Shown here: positions 1-9,260 of the stretch, piece by piece | Numbering within the stretch: the stretch's first letter is position 1 | How the letters are laid out: each line of letters opens with the position of its first letter | Source of the DNA: Stenotrophomonas maltophilia | GTDB lineage: Bacteria > Pseudomonadota > Gammaproteobacteria > Xanthomonadales > Xanthomonadaceae | Reading direction: 5' to 3' | Assembly: GCA_009912235.1 (NCBI GenBank) | Contig: WNDS01000002.1 | Coordinates: 62,001-126,000 of the forward strand | Length of the DNA: 64,000 bases | Made by a program: the position numbers and the translations under genes | The notes under the pieces: generated by a model | Told to the model about the DNA's origin: nothing | Databases searched by the model: none | Seen by the model: the letters and a program-made list of their open reading frames with translations, nothing else

Positions 1-547
1 CCAGCATGAACTGGGCCAGCGCGCGGTGCAGGCGGGCGATCGGGCCACGCAGCACGGTGAAGCGCGAGCCGGACAGCTTGGCGGCGGTTTCGCCGTCCAG
101 CCACTTGTTGCGCGCGCCCAGCTCGACGTGGTCCAGCACCTTGAAATCGAACTGGCGCGGGGTGCCCCAACGGCCCTGCTCGACGTTCTCGCTCTCATCG
201 GCGCCGGCCGGCACGTCCTCGGACGGCAGGTTCGGAATGCCCATGGCGATCGTATCGATCTTCTCGCGCAGTTCGTCCAGGGCCACTTCCGAGGCCTTCA
301 GTTCGTCGGCGAACGCAGCCACTTCCGCCATGATGGCCGAGACGTCCTCGCCCTTGGCCTTGGCCTGGCCGATGGCCTTGGAGCGGCTGTTGCGCAGGCT
401 CTGCAGTTCCTGGGTACGCACCTGGATGCGCTTGCGATCGGCCTCCAGTGACTCCAGGGCAGACACGTCGAGCTCGTAGCCGCGGCTGCTGCGCAGGCGT
501 TCGGCGAGGTCGGCGGGCTGGTGGCGGAGCAAGGCAGGATCGAGCAT
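1..547 (-). CDS. serS: Seryl-tRNA synthetase, N-terminal part (cut by window edge)
   Basis: Cytosolic class II aminoacyl-tRNA synthetase that charges tRNA-Ser. The first 182 residues are visible, beginning [18 protein letters not shown]. They contain the long antiparallel coiled-coil arm that grips the tRNA (about residues 30-110, rich in E, R, K and Q heptads) and the start of the catalytic core, including the stretch [19 protein letters not shown]. The class II catalytic motifs lie beyond the window edge. The ATG at 545-547 matches the usual SerRS start. The gene is divergent from the TonB-like gene to its right, so the 115-base spacer should hold promoters for both. Confidence 0.95.
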   Translation of the reverse strand, partial: MLDPALLRHQPADLAERLRSSRGYELDVSALESLEADRKRIQVRTQELQSLRNSRSKAIGQAKAKGEDVSAIMAEVAAFADELKASEVALDELREKIDTIAMGIPNLPSEDVPAGADESENVEQGRWGTPRQFDFKVLDHVELGARNKWLDGETAAKLSGSRFTVLRGPIARLHRALAQFML

Positions 548-662
548 GGCAGGTGTCGGTGGATGAGGAACAGGGAACCGATTATCGCCTGTTATGCGGA
601 TTTCTGCCGCTGGGTTCATTCCGGCCGTGGCAGAATCGGGGTATTCCGTCCTGGTCTGGCCC

Positions 663-1313
663 ATGTCCGTGCCCCGTTCCTCGTCTGGCACCAAGTCGTT
701 CACCGTCCACATTCCTCGCAACAGCCTGAAGATTGCCGGCATTGCCTTCGGGGTGGGCATCGCGCTGTTCATCGTGGTCTGGCTGGTGAGCCGCCGCGAC
801 AACGATTTCCTGCAGGCCGACCCGAACGCCCAGACCCCGCAGCAGGTGGCCGAAGTGGCCCCGCTGCCCGAGCCGTTGCCCGCCGCGGCCGGCTCCAGTG
901 ACATGCCCGACGCCAAGCCGGCGCCGCCGCCGGAAGAGACCGCCACGCTGGTGGAGACCGCCCCCGCCCCGCCGCCGCAGCCGGTGGAGGCCGCCCCGGC
1001 CCCCGCACCGGGCCAGCAGGGTGCGCCGGTGGCGGCCGACCGCCCGATGCCGATTCCCGGCCAGTCGCCGCCGCCGGAGTACCCGCCGGGTGCGCTGCGC
1101 CGTGGCGAGACCGGTTCGGTGGTGCTGCGGGTGGACGTGGATGCCGCCGGCCAGCCGGGCGGCGTGACCCTGGTCCAGCGCAGTGGCTCACGCGAGCTGG
1201 ACCGTGCCGCCATGGATGCCGTGCGCCAGTGGCGCTTCACCCCGGCCCATAGCAACGGGCAGGCCGTGCCGGGCAGCATCGAAGTGCCGTTCGATTTCAA
1301 GACCGGACAGTAA
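663..1313 (+). CDS. TonB-like energy transducer protein
   Basis: Periplasm-spanning protein of 216 residues. It has a short cytoplasmic N-terminus, one membrane helix (about residues 20-40, [19 protein letters not shown]), a long Pro/Ala/Glu-rich linker, and a TonB C-terminal domain of about 80 residues. That domain shows [20 protein letters not shown] and the ending [20 protein letters not shown]. TonB couples the proton motive force to outer-membrane receptors through ExbB and ExbD, but no exbB or exbD lies nearby. The ATG at 663 was chosen because it puts the helix close to the N-terminus; an in-frame start at 594 would add 23 residues. A related gene follows, so the two look like a duplicated pair. 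Receptor specificity cannot be read from the sequence. Confidence 0.85.
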   Translation: MSVPRSSSGTKSFTVHIPRNSLKIAGIAFGVGIALFIVVWLVSRRDNDFLQADPNAQTPQQVAEVAPLPEPLPAAAGSSDMPDAKPAPPPEETATLVETAPAPPPQPVEAAPAPAPGQQGAPVAADRPMPIPGQSPPPEYPPGALRRGETGSVVLRVDVDAAGQPGGVTLVQRSGSRELDRAAMDAVRQWRFTPAHSNGQAVPGSIEVPFDFKTGQ

Positions 1314-1445
1314 GCTGAACCCTTCCCGGCCCCAACCTGAACCTCTTGGGGTATGCGGCGGCCGCGTTGACGCGTAACTGACACATCGGCAACCACGGAC
1401 GGGCGAGACTCGGGGCGTCGTCAAACAGACGCCAAGGAGTCCGTG

Positions 1446-2018
1446 ATGAATGCCCATGCCCATGACATCAACAGCCCCCATCACCAGCGCGATGCCGACC
1501 TGCAGGATGGTCGTCGGCCGACATCGCCGTGGTTGTGGATGGCTCTGATCCTTGCGATGTTCGCCGCCTCACTGGTGTGGCTGCGTTTCTCCAACAATGA
1601 AGACGTGGCCCCGGCACCGGTGGGCGAGCGCATGCTGCCGGCCTCGGAAAACCCGGTGGCCACCACCCCGACCCCGGCACAGCGACAGGCCGCGCCGGCC
1701 AGCCAGGGCCAGCGCAAGGCCGCCCCGGCCGTACGCGACCGTGAGGCCCGCCCGCTGGCCAGCAACGCGAAGCCGACCTACCCGGCTGCCGCCCTGCGCA
1801 GCGGCGTACAGGGCAGCGTGGTGGCCAGCCTGAGCGTGGATACGCGCGGCAACGTGACCGATGCGACGATCATTTCGCGCACCGGCGAGCGCAGCCGTGA
1901 TCTGGACCGCGCGGTGCTGGGCAGCGTGCGTGACTGGAAGTTCCAGCCGGCCATGCAGGACGGCCGCGCCGTGGCCAGCGTGGTGCGCGTGCCGGTGGAT
2001 TTCCGTACCGAGCGTTGA
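1446..2018 (+). CDS. Second TonB-family C-terminal domain protein
   Basis: 190-residue relative of the upstream gene. It has a cytoplasmic N-terminus, a membrane helix (SPWLWMALILAMFAASLVWL), a Pro/Ala/Arg linker and a TonB C-terminal domain containing PTYPAAALRSGVQGSVVASL and the conserved ending WKFQPAMQDGRAVASVVRVP. The spacing AAGGAGTCCGTG ATG supports the ATG at 1446; a GTG lies directly before it at 1443. It is probably an inner-membrane-anchored TonB or TonB-like protein. The linker is short for spanning the periplasm, so it may serve a particular receptor or play a structural role. The gene ends just before a strong terminator hairpin. Confidence 0.8.
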   Translation: MNAHAHDINSPHHQRDADLQDGRRPTSPWLWMALILAMFAASLVWLRFSNNEDVAPAPVGERMLPASENPVATTPTPAQRQAAPASQGQRKAAPAVRDREARPLASNAKPTYPAAALRSGVQGSVVASLSVDTRGNVTDATIISRTGERSRDLDRAVLGSVRDWKFQPAMQDGRAVASVVRVPVDFRTER

Positions 2019-2043
2019 TCGCGGACGAGGGGTTCGTGATCGG

Positions 2044-2072
2044 GACGGAGGCTTCGGCCTCCGTCTCTTTTT
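2044..2072 (+). terminator. Rho-independent terminator after the TonB pair
   Basis: Perfect 9-bp stem GACGGAGGC / GCCTCCGTC with a UUCG tetraloop, followed by TCTTTTTG. It lies 26 bases after the second TonB-like stop, with aroA converging from the other side. Confidence 0.92.
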
Positions 2073-2148
2073 GTGTGGCGCGGCCACACGAACGCGCCGA
2101 CGAGGCATCGGCGACAGGTAGTGCCGGCCGTCGATCAACCCAGCCCAA

Positions 2149-3456
2149 TCACGCCAGGTTGAACCCCGCACCGCGCGCCAGGCCATCGAAATCCGGGAAC
2201 GAGGTGGCCACGTTGGCCACGTCATTCACCCGCACCTCCCCGCTGCTGAGCTGGCCGGCAATGCAGAACGCCATGGCAATACGGTGGTCGCCATGGCTTT
2301 CAATGGTGCCGCTTCCCAGCGTGGCGCCGCCGTGGATGGTGGCGCCATCGTCGGTCTCGTCCACCTGCACGCCCAGCGTGCGCAGGCCGGTGGCCATGGC
2401 GGCCAGACGGTCGGATTCCTTCACCCGCAACTCGGCAGCGCCGCTCACCACGGTCGGGCCTTCCGCCGCGGCGGCGGCCACAAACAGCGCGGGAAACTCG
2501 TCGATCATGTCCGGCACCAGCGCTTCGGGAATGCGCGCGCCCTTCAGCGCGGCATGGCGCACCACCAGATCGGCCACCGGTTCACCGCCCTGCTCGGCCG
2601 GGTTTTCTTCGGTGATGTCCGCGCCCATCAGGCGCAGCGCGTGCAGCAGGCCGGTGCGGCGCGGATTGAGGCCAACCTGCTTCAGGCGCAGCTCGGAACC
2701 GGGAATGATGCTGGCAGCCACCAGGAAGAACGCGGCCGAGGAGAAATCTGCCGGCACCACGATGTCGGTGGCGCGCAGGCGCCGGCCACCCTGCAGGCGC
2801 GCCTGGCCCGGCGAGAATTCGATCTCCACGCCGTAGGCCGAGAGCATGCGCTCGGTGTAGTCGCGGGTCGGGTGCGGTTCGGTGACGCGGGTTTCGCCCT
2901 GTGCGTACAGGCCGGCCAGCAGCACGGCCGACTTCACCTGCGCACTGGCCACCGGCGAGGCGAAATCGATGCCGTGCAGCGGCTGGCCGCCGTGCACGTG
3001 CAACGGCGGGGTGCCATCGCTTTCGGTGTCGATCTTCGCGCCCATCTGTGCCAGCGGGCCGGTGACGCGGCGCATCGGGCGCCCGGACAGCGATTCATCG
3101 CCCACCAGGGTGCAGTCGAACGCCTGGCCCGCCAGCAGCCCGGCCAGCAGGCGCATGCCGGTGCCGGCGTTGCCGCAGTCCAGCGGCGCGCTGGGCGCCT
3201 GCAGGCCATCGATGCCGACGCCGTGCACCACGCGCCGCGACGGCGACGGGGTGTCCATGCGCACGCCCAGCTGGCTGAAGATGCGCGCGGTGGAGCGGGT
3301 GTCTTCGCCTTCCAGGAAGCCTTCGATGGTGGAAGTGCCATCGGCCAGCGCGGCGAACATCACCGCGCGGTGCGAGACCGACTTGTCGCCGGGAATGGTC
3401 AGGGCGCCCTGCAGGGGCTGGCCCTTGCGGGCGATCCAGTGTTGCGCGTTGCTCAT
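2149..3456 (-). CDS. aroA: 3-phosphoshikimate 1-carboxyvinyltransferase (EPSP synthase)
   Basis: Sixth step of the shikimate pathway: transfers the enolpyruvyl group of PEP to shikimate-3-phosphate. The 435 residues are the usual length. Visible hallmarks are the N-terminal GDKSVSHRAVMFAALADG loop with the substrate-binding Lys, Ser and Arg, the LDCGNAGTGMRLLAGLLAGQ block, and DHRIAMAF near the C-terminus. It is the third gene of a leftward serC-pheA-aroA operon, the order usual in xanthomonads, linking serine and aromatic amino acid synthesis. It starts 72 bases after the pheA stop and is intact. Confidence 0.97.
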   Translation of the reverse strand: MSNAQHWIARKGQPLQGALTIPGDKSVSHRAVMFAALADGTSTIEGFLEGEDTRSTARIFSQLGVRMDTPSPSRRVVHGVGIDGLQAPSAPLDCGNAGTGMRLLAGLLAGQAFDCTLVGDESLSGRPMRRVTGPLAQMGAKIDTESDGTPPLHVHGGQPLHGIDFASPVASAQVKSAVLLAGLYAQGETRVTEPHPTRDYTERMLSAYGVEIEFSPGQARLQGGRRLRATDIVVPADFSSAAFFLVAASIIPGSELRLKQVGLNPRRTGLLHALRLMGADITEENPAEQGGEPVADLVVRHAALKGARIPEALVPDMIDEFPALFVAAAAAEGPTVVSGAAELRVKESDRLAAMATGLRTLGVQVDETDDGATIHGGATLGSGTIESHGDHRIAMAFCIAGQLSSGEVRVNDVANVATSFPDFDGLARGAGFNLA

Positions 3457-3528
3457 CGTGGGGTCATTCCGTAGTCGCCGGCGCGCCGGCGGTGCATCAA
3501 GGGGCGCGGCACGCGGCCGCAGCGTCGA

Positions 3529-4743
3529 TCAGGGCACGGCCACCGGATAGGAACCCAGCACCTTGATCTGCGCCGAGTGCGCTTCCAGTTCGGCCAGCGC
3601 GGCCTGCATCGGCGCATCGTCGATGTGGCCGGCCAGGTCGATGAAGAAGCCGTATTCCCACTTGTCGTGGTGCGAGGGCCGCGATTCGATGCGGTTCATG
3701 CTGATCCCATGGCGGGCGAACGGGCTGAGCACATCGAACAGCGCGCCGGGCTTGTCATGGATGAACACCAGCACCGAGGTGCGGTCGTGGCCGGAGGTCG
3801 GGAAGATGTTGCGGCCCACCACCAGGAAACGGGTGGTGTTGTCGGCATCGTTCTGGATGGGCTTGGTGACCACCTTCTTCAGGCCGTACACGTGGCCGGC
3901 GCTTTCGCCGCCGATGGCAGCCGCGTCGTCGGCGTTACGCGCACGGCGCGCGCCTTCGGCGTTGCTGGCGACCGGAATCTTCTCGGCCTTGGGCAGGTTG
4001 GCGCGCAGCCATGCCGAGGTCTGCATGAACGACTGCGGGTGCGCGTAGATGCGCTCGATATCCTCGATGCGGCTGCTGCGCGACATCAGGTACTGCTGCA
4101 CGCGCAGTTCCACTTCGCCGCAGATCTTCAGGTTGGAGGTGAGGAACATGTCCAGGGTGATCTGGATGGTGCCCTGCCCTGAGTTTTCCACCGGCACCAC
4201 GCCGAAATCGGCGTTGCCGGCTTCCACTTCCTGGAACACTTCTTCGATGCTGGCCATCGGCAGGCCCAGCGCCGAGCGGCCGAAGTGCTTGAGCACGGCC
4301 TGCTGGCTGAAGGTGCCTTCCGGGCCGAGGTAGCCGATCTTCAGCGGCTCCTGCTGGGCCAGGCAGGCCGACATGATTTCGCGGTAGACGTGCACCAGCA
4401 CTTCATCGCTGAGCGGGCCTTCGTTGCGGTCCACCACCATGCGCAGCACCTGCGCTTCGCGCTCGGGGCGGTAGTAATCCACGGCGGCGGCGAGCTTGCC
4501 CTTGGCCTTGCCGACCTGGTGGGCGAACTGCGCACGCTCGGCGATCAGGCTCTGGATGTCGCGGTCGATCTGGTCGATCTTCGAGCGCACATCGGCCAGT
4601 GCCAGCGGCGCCTGGGTCGGCACCGGGGTGGAGGCGGCCTTGGCGTTGGCCGGCTTGGCCTTGGCTTTGGCTTTGGCCGGGGTAGCGGTCAGCGCCTTGG
4701 GCGCGGCCGGCTTCGGCGATTTCTTGCTGGGTTTGCTTGCCAT
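3529..4743 (-). CDS. pheA: Bifunctional chorismate mutase / prephenate dehydratase (P-protein)
   Basis: Converts chorismate to prephenate and then to phenylpyruvate for phenylalanine synthesis. The 404 residues comprise a Lys/Ala/Pro-rich leader (about 1-45, with repeated AKAK), a chorismate mutase AroQ domain (LADVRSKIDQIDRDIQSLIA), a prephenate dehydratase domain opening IGYLGPEGTFSQQA, and a C-terminal ACT domain with the ESRP phenylalanine-sensing motif, which implies feedback inhibition. The ATG at 4743 precedes MASKPSKKS; an ATG 27 bases upstream is possible but less likely. The basic leader is longer than in E. coli PheA and is probably disordered. Middle gene of serC-pheA-aroA. Confidence 0.96.
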   Translation of the reverse strand: MASKPSKKSPKPAAPKALTATPAKAKAKAKPANAKAASTPVPTQAPLALADVRSKIDQIDRDIQSLIAERAQFAHQVGKAKGKLAAAVDYYRPEREAQVLRMVVDRNEGPLSDEVLVHVYREIMSACLAQQEPLKIGYLGPEGTFSQQAVLKHFGRSALGLPMASIEEVFQEVEAGNADFGVVPVENSGQGTIQITLDMFLTSNLKICGEVELRVQQYLMSRSSRIEDIERIYAHPQSFMQTSAWLRANLPKAEKIPVASNAEGARRARNADDAAAIGGESAGHVYGLKKVVTKPIQNDADNTTRFLVVGRNIFPTSGHDRTSVLVFIHDKPGALFDVLSPFARHGISMNRIESRPSHHDKWEYGFFIDLAGHIDDAPMQAALAELEAHSAQIKVLGSYPVAVP

Positions 4744-4794
4744 CGGTAGTCCTTGTTGCGGGACACGCACCCGACGGTGCGCGCCGTTCAGTGC

Positions 4795-5880
4795 TCAGCC
4801 GTGACGCTGCTGGAAATCGGCCATGAAGGCGACCAGCGCCTCGGCCCCGGCCAGCGGCATGGCGTTGTACAGCGATGCGCGGATGCCACCCACGGCCTTG
4901 TGGCCCTTCAGCGCCAGCAGGCCGGCCGCCTTGGATTCAGCCACGAAACGCGCATCCAGTTCGGCGCTGGGCAGGAAAAACGGAATGTTCATGCGCGAGC
5001 GGGCGCTGCTGGCCACCTCGTTGCGGTAGAAGCCGCCGGAGGCGTCGATGGCCGAGTACACCAGCGCGGCCTTCGCGGCGTTGCGCTTGGCGAATTCGAC
5101 CACGCCACCTTCGGCCAGCATCCACTTGAACACCAGCCCGGCCATGTACCAGTTCCAGGTGGGCGGGGTATTGAGCATGGAATCGCGCGCGGCGTGCGAG
5201 CGGTAATCGAAGATGTCCGCGCGCGGCTGGCCACTGCGGGCCAGCAGATCACGGCGCACGATGACCACGCCGATGCCGACCGGGCCCAGGTTCTTCTGCG
5301 CGCCGGCGTAGATGGCGCCGAAGCGGCGCACGTCCAGCGGCTCGCTGGCGATGGACGAGCTGAAATCGGCCACCAGCGGCACATCGCCCACCTCGGGCAG
5401 ATCACGGAACTCGACGCCGTGGATGGTCTCGTTGGCGGTGATGTGCACGTAGGCGGCATCCGGCGAGAGCTGCCAGTCCGCGCGTGCCGGCACGTCGCGG
5501 AAGCCGCCGGCTTCGCTGCTGGCGGCAATGTGCGCATCCACGTAGACGCCGGCCTGCTTGACCGCCGTCTTGCCCCAGTGCCCGCTGAGCACGTAGTCGG
5601 CACGCTGGCCTGGGGCAGCGAAGTTCAGCGGCAGCAGGGCCTGCTGGGCGGTGGCACCGCCGGGCAGGAACAGCACCGCGTAATCGTCGGGGATATCAAG
5701 CAGGAGACGCAGGTCGGCTTCGGCCTCGGCGGCCACGGCCATAAATTCCGGGCCGCGATGGCTCAGCTCCATGATCGAGGCGCCCACGCCGTGCCATTCC
5801 AGCATCTTTTCCTGCGCCTGGCGCAGGACCGGTTCCGGCAGCATTGCAGGGCCGGCACTGAAGTTGAACGCGCGCGTCAT
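4795..5880 (-). CDS. serC: Phosphoserine aminotransferase
   Basis: PLP enzyme converting 3-phosphohydroxypyruvate to phosphoserine (serine route), and the equivalent step in PLP synthesis. The 361 residues are the usual length and begin [19 protein letters not shown], the classic SerC N-terminus. The PLP lysine lies in [18 protein letters not shown], and the enzyme ends with [20 protein letters not shown]. The ATG at 5880 was chosen by this conservation although the frame stays open upstream. First gene of the leftward serC-pheA-aroA operon, with a 51-base gap to pheA. Confidence 0.97.
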   Translation of the reverse strand: MTRAFNFSAGPAMLPEPVLRQAQEKMLEWHGVGASIMELSHRGPEFMAVAAEAEADLRLLLDIPDDYAVLFLPGGATAQQALLPLNFAAPGQRADYVLSGHWGKTAVKQAGVYVDAHIAASSEAGGFRDVPARADWQLSPDAAYVHITANETIHGVEFRDLPEVGDVPLVADFSSSIASEPLDVRRFGAIYAGAQKNLGPVGIGVVIVRRDLLARSGQPRADIFDYRSHAARDSMLNTPPTWNWYMAGLVFKWMLAEGGVVEFAKRNAAKAALVYSAIDASGGFYRNEVASSARSRMNIPFFLPSAELDARFVAESKAAGLLALKGHKAVGGIRASLYNAMPLAGAEALVAFMADFQQRHG

Positions 5881-6027
5881 GTCACACCTGTGGGGCAAGA
5901 GCCCTAGTATGCCGCAGCGCACCACCCTTGCGGCCTTGTGCGCCAAGGGAAATTTGGTTTCATTGGAATCCAATTGCCGCGTTGGGGCTGCGGCGGGTGC
6001 GGGGCCTGCTCGGCGTTCGGGGAGGCA

Positions 6028-6050
6028 TGCCAACCAAGGTTGGCAGCTAC
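6028..6050 (-). repeat. SMAG/REP-type palindrome
   Basis: Read on the minus strand it begins GTAG and forms the palindrome TGCCAACC / GGTTGGCA. It sits between the FHA gene and serC. The GTAG head plus palindrome is the pattern known for S. maltophilia SMAG elements. Confidence 0.7.
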
Positions 6051-6060
6051 CGGGATCGCC

Positions 6061-6855
6061 TCAGCGCGCGCCGAACAGCAGCAGCAGGCTCAGCACGGCG
6101 GCCAGCAGCAGCGCGCTGACCAGCAGCCACGGCCAGCGCCGGACCCGTGCGGGCGGCACCGCAGCCGCCACGGTCTCGGCCTGCGGGCGCACATCTTCTT
6201 CCACCGGCAGCGGGCGCCGGCGCGGGTCATGCGGCACTTCCAGCACGAAGCGGTGCTGGCCGTCGAGCACCAGCTGGTCGCCAGGCTGCAGCCAGCAATG
6301 GCGCACGGCCACACCGTTCACCCGGCTGCCGTCGCTGCTGCCCAGGTCGCGAAGCAGCACGCGCTCGCCGTGCACTTCCACGCGGGCGTGCTGGGCGGCG
6401 AAACCGGGTTCATCGATGGCGATGTCCGCGTCGATGCCATTACCGATCACCCGCGGCCGCGCCAGCGTGTAGCCGCGCCCGTGGTGCAGGCCACCGACAC
6501 CGCGCAGCAGCAACTGTTCGTCGCCGCTGTCCTTGGGCGCCGGCGGGTGGGTGGCCGGGTCGACCTCGCCCTGCAGCACCATTTCCACGCCGTCCACGTA
6601 CACCGCATCGCCCGCACGCAGCAGGGCCATGCGCCGCACCGGGCGGCCGTTGACGTGGATACCGCGGATACCGCTGGCCACCTGCAGCCACAGGCCGCGG
6701 TCGTCCAGGCAGAACTGGGCCAGCAGCAGGGCGCCCTGCGTGCCTTCGGCCAGGCGCACGCTGCCGTTGGCCTGGCGCACGATGCGCTGCACCCCGGGCT
6801 TCAAGGGCTGGTCGGGGTGATGTTGCTGGCTGAAGTGGACAAGCAGGTTCTGCAC
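6061..6855 (-). CDS. FHA-domain membrane protein
   Basis: 264-residue protein with one clear forkhead-associated domain near the middle: RVIGNGIDADIAIDEPGF, then HARVEVHGERVLLRDLGSSD, then GSRVNG, the phosphothreonine-binding signature. An FHA-like segment earlier (HVNGRPVRRMALLRAGDAVY) suggests a second, weaker copy. The C-terminal stretch WPWLLVSALLLAAVLSLLLL is a membrane helix, so the protein is tail-anchored with its FHA part in the cytoplasm. FHA proteins read Ser/Thr kinase signalling, but no kinase is adjacent. The start is uncertain: GTG at 6855 gives VQNLLVHFSQQHH, while ATGs at 6903 or 6939 would lengthen it. Confidence 0.8.
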   Translation of the reverse strand: MQNLLVHFSQQHHPDQPLKPGVQRIVRQANGSVRLAEGTQGALLLAQFCLDDRGLWLQVASGIRGIHVNGRPVRRMALLRAGDAVYVDGVEMVLQGEVDPATHPPAPKDSGDEQLLLRGVGGLHHGRGYTLARPRVIGNGIDADIAIDEPGFAAQHARVEVHGERVLLRDLGSSDGSRVNGVAVRHCWLQPGDQLVLDGQHRFVLEVPHDPRRRPLPVEEDVRPQAETVAAAVPPARVRRWPWLLVSALLLAAVLSLLLLFGAR

Positions 6856-6977
6856 GCGGCGCAGCCTAGCAGGTTGCTCGCAGGTGCAGAAGAACCCATG
6901 CATCGCTTGGCGTGGACAGCCGCGATGCGCACAATGCACGCCCTTCTGGAATTTACTGCCGCGCGCAAGGAACCTGC

Positions 6978-7253
6978 ATGTCCACTATCGATGTCCGCCA
7001 CGCCCACGCCCTGCCCGAGCCGCAGGCCCGCCAGGCGATTGAAGAAGTGGCGGCCAAGCTCTCCGAGCGCTTCGGGCTGAAGTCGAACTGGCGCGGCGAC
7101 GTGCTGGATTTCAACGGCAGCGGCGTGGACGGGGCCATTGAACTGCAGCCGGGCGCGGTGCGCGTGACGGCCAAGCTGGGTTTCCTGCTGTCGGCCATGA
7201 AAGGCATGGTGGAAAGCGAGATCCAGCGCGTGCTGAAGGAAAAGCTGGGCTGA
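6978..7253 (+). CDS. Polyhydroxyalkanoic acid system family protein
   Basis: 91-residue protein MSTIDVRHAHALPEPQARQA...VLKEKLG, recognised as the small granule-region family (PHA_gran_rgn). It has a predicted alpha/beta fold with FNGSGVDGAIELQPGAVRVT in the centre. Family members sit near phasin genes; here a phasin-like gene follows after 80 bases. The function is unproven and probably relates to polyester granules or their regulation. The AAGG just before the ATG fits a ribosome-binding site and decides the start. Confidence 0.82.
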   Translation: MSTIDVRHAHALPEPQARQAIEEVAAKLSERFGLKSNWRGDVLDFNGSGVDGAIELQPGAVRVTAKLGFLLSAMKGMVESEIQRVLKEKLG

Positions 7254-7333
7254 ACCCCGCCCGACCCATCACGGCCCTGCAACGTGTGGGCACGGTAGTC
7301 TCGGGGCAGGCCTTACCTCCCCGAGGACTGCAG

Positions 7334-7837
7334 ATGAACACCTACGATCACGACGACCGCCACCGCGACGACGAGGACAAGGCGTCCTTCGGCGACCAGG
7401 CCGAGCGCTTCTCGCGCAAGCTGAGCGATTCGGCACAGCAGGTCTGGCTGGCCGGCCTCGGCGCGCTCGGCCGTGCGCAGGCCGAAGGCAACCGCTTCTT
7501 CGACGGACTGGTGAAAGAGGGCGAAGCCTGGGAAGAACGCCGCCGCGCCCGCAATGCCGAACAGGGCCCGGGCTGGCGTGACAACGTCGAGCAGTCGCTG
7601 GACGAGGCACGCGAGAAGGCCAGTGGCGCCTGGAACAAGGTGGAAAAGGCCTTCGACGACCAGGTGCAGGGCGTGCTCAAGCGCCTGCATGTGCCCACCG
7701 CGGCCGAATTCGCTGCGCTGGAAGCCCGCCTGGATGCACTCAACAGCCGCATCGCGCGCCTGGAAAACCACGCGGCCAGCCCGGCCAGTGGCGAACCGAC
7801 ACCGGGCAGCCACCAGTCACCGGGCGCCTCGCCCTGA
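7334..7837 (+). CDS. Phasin family protein
   Basis: 167-residue, highly charged helical protein. The conserved core SAQQVWLAGLGALGRAQAEG followed by FDGLVKEGEAWEERRR is the poly(hydroxyalkanoate) granule-associated phasin signature. The middle is amphipathic helix (SLDEAREKASGAWNKVEKAF) and the tail is a short coiled coil (LEARLDALNSRIARLE) ending in a disordered Pro/Ser stretch. Phasins coat polyester granules or act as general surface and stress proteins. It pairs with the upstream granule-region gene. A purine-rich CCGAGGACTGCAG precedes the ATG. Confidence 0.85.
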   Translation: MNTYDHDDRHRDDEDKASFGDQAERFSRKLSDSAQQVWLAGLGALGRAQAEGNRFFDGLVKEGEAWEERRRARNAEQGPGWRDNVEQSLDEAREKASGAWNKVEKAFDDQVQGVLKRLHVPTAAEFAALEARLDALNSRIARLENHAASPASGEPTPGSHQSPGASP

Positions 7838-7859
7838 CCTGATGCTGATCTGACATACG

Positions 7860-7969
7860 CCCGATTGTTGCAAAGCACCATGGCTTTGGTGACAATCGGG
7901 TCGAACCCGCCAATCCATCCGCTGCCGTTTGTTCCCTCCCCTCACGGCTCCCGGGTTGGCGGGTTTTTT
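7860..7969 (+). terminator. Structured terminator or small RNA downstream of the phasin gene
   Basis: Two nested structures in about 110 bases. The first is CCCGATTGT (7860-7868) pairing with ACAATCGGG (7892-7900), enclosing CAAAGC / GCTTTG. The second is AACCCGCCAA (7904-7913) pairing with TTGGCGGGTT (7956-7965), followed directly by a T-run. The last arm is a good intrinsic terminator. The extra upstream stem is more than termination needs, so a processed 3'-UTR RNA or independent small RNA is possible. Confidence 0.6.
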
Positions 7970-8102
7970 CGTGCCTGGCAAGCCGGCAAACCGCTGAACT
8001 GGGTGATGCGTCACCATTCCTGTCAGGAATGACCTGATCCCATTGCCGGAAGCGACCTTTAAACTGTCGTTTCCTTTCTGCTGTCCTGCCCCCCGCCCCT
8101 GC

Positions 8103-9132
8103 ATGTTTTCCTGGATTCTGGCCCTGCTGCTGGCCCTGCTCTCCGGTGGCCTGGCCATCGTCTACCTGTGGTGGTTCAAGCGCCGGCAGAAGGAAATGAC
8201 GCTGGGCCTGCAGGCCCTGGCCGGCATGCATTGGCGCGAGTTCTCGGTACTGGTCAAGCGCGCCCTGCACGAGCAGCGCGGCCTGCATGACGTGGGCGAC
8301 AGCCCGGCCGAGAGCCGCGAACCCAGCAGCGATTTCCTGCTCAGCGATGGCCCCCACCGCTGGCTGGTGTCGTGCAAGCACGGGCTGGCCTACCGCATCG
8401 GCACCGCCGCCGTGAACGAGCTGGGCGCCGCTGCGCGGCTGGGCGGCGCCAAGGGCGGCATCCTCATCACCGAAGGCCGGGTGGAGCGCGATGGCATGAG
8501 CGCCGCGCTGAAACAGGGCGTGGACGTGCTGGACGGGCCGCGCCTGTGGCCGCTGCTGCAGCCCTACCTGCCCGGTGATGTGGAAAGCCGGGTACGCGCC
8601 AGTGCGCGCAATGAAGCGGTGCGCCGCAGCGCGATCGCGGTGCTGGGCGCCTGCACGCCGGGCCTGATGGTCGGGCTGGGCTACCAGACCGCGCCCCCCC
8701 GACGCGCCGGTTTCAGCGGTTGGCACGCCCCCGGCCAACACCCCTGCCCCCGCGCCCGAGCCCCGCCCGGACACCACTGCAGCGGCTGCACCCGCACCGG
8801 CTGCGCCGGCGGTGCCGGCCACCGTCACACCGGTGCCGGCCACCGCCGTAGCCGACGCCGAGCATGCCGACCCGAACCCCGACGCGGCCACGCTGGAGCG
8901 CTACCAGCGCGAACTGTCACGCGACCTGGCCCGCCAGCCCGGCGTGGCCAGCGGTGTCTGGCTGACCCGGCAGACGCTGTCGATCAACTGTACCGGTGAC
9001 ATCGACGCCACCTGGCCGCTGATCTGCGACCAGGTGATGCACTACCCCGCCCTGCGCACCGTGCGCATCCAGCTCAACGCCCGCCCGGGCGTGGAAGAGC
9101 CCGTGCGCTGGCGGCAGTGCGCCACCTACTGA
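8103..9132 (+). pseudogene. Mrr-like restriction-endonuclease-fold membrane protein, frameshifted
   Basis: Starts at ATG 8103 with a membrane helix (FSWILALLLALLSGGLAIVY). A PD-(D/E)XK-like domain follows: MHWREFSVLVKRALHEQRGL, then SSDFLLSDGPHRWLVSCKHG, then AKGGILITEG. The usual Q/E before the catalytic Lys is Cys here (SCK), so activity is doubtful even when intact. After residue about 200 the frame is lost at a C7 run (8694-8700). Removing one C restores an Ala/Pro linker and a C-terminal domain ending PVRWRQCATY at 9132. This is either a real frameshift, a phase-variable tract or a base-call error. Family knowledge suggests a housekeeping or defence-related membrane nuclease-like protein. 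Confidence 0.75.
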
Positions 9133-9169
9133 CGCAACACCGCGGCAAGGCGCGGGCTGCTTGAATGGC

Positions 9170-9242
9170 ATCCACGCATGGCGTGGATCTACATAACGCA
9201 ACGGGGCCGGCCATGTTCTGTAGATCCACGCCATGCGTGGAT
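9170..9242. repeat. Inverted pair of SMAG/REP elements
   Basis: Two 23-base units in opposite orientation, at 9170-9192 (minus) and 9220-9242 (plus). Each reads GTAG followed by ATCCACGC CAT GCGTGGAT. They lie between the broken Mrr-like gene and the convergent hutC. The same unit recurs at 31540 and 51757. Confidence 0.85.
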
Positions 9243-9260
9243 GAACACGCGCGACGCGCC

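Noticed and set aside
9170..9242. Inverted repeat pair as a terminator for the convergent hutC and Mrr-like genes
   Set aside because: No T-run on either strand, and the units recur elsewhere as dispersed repeats; classed as SMAG elements.
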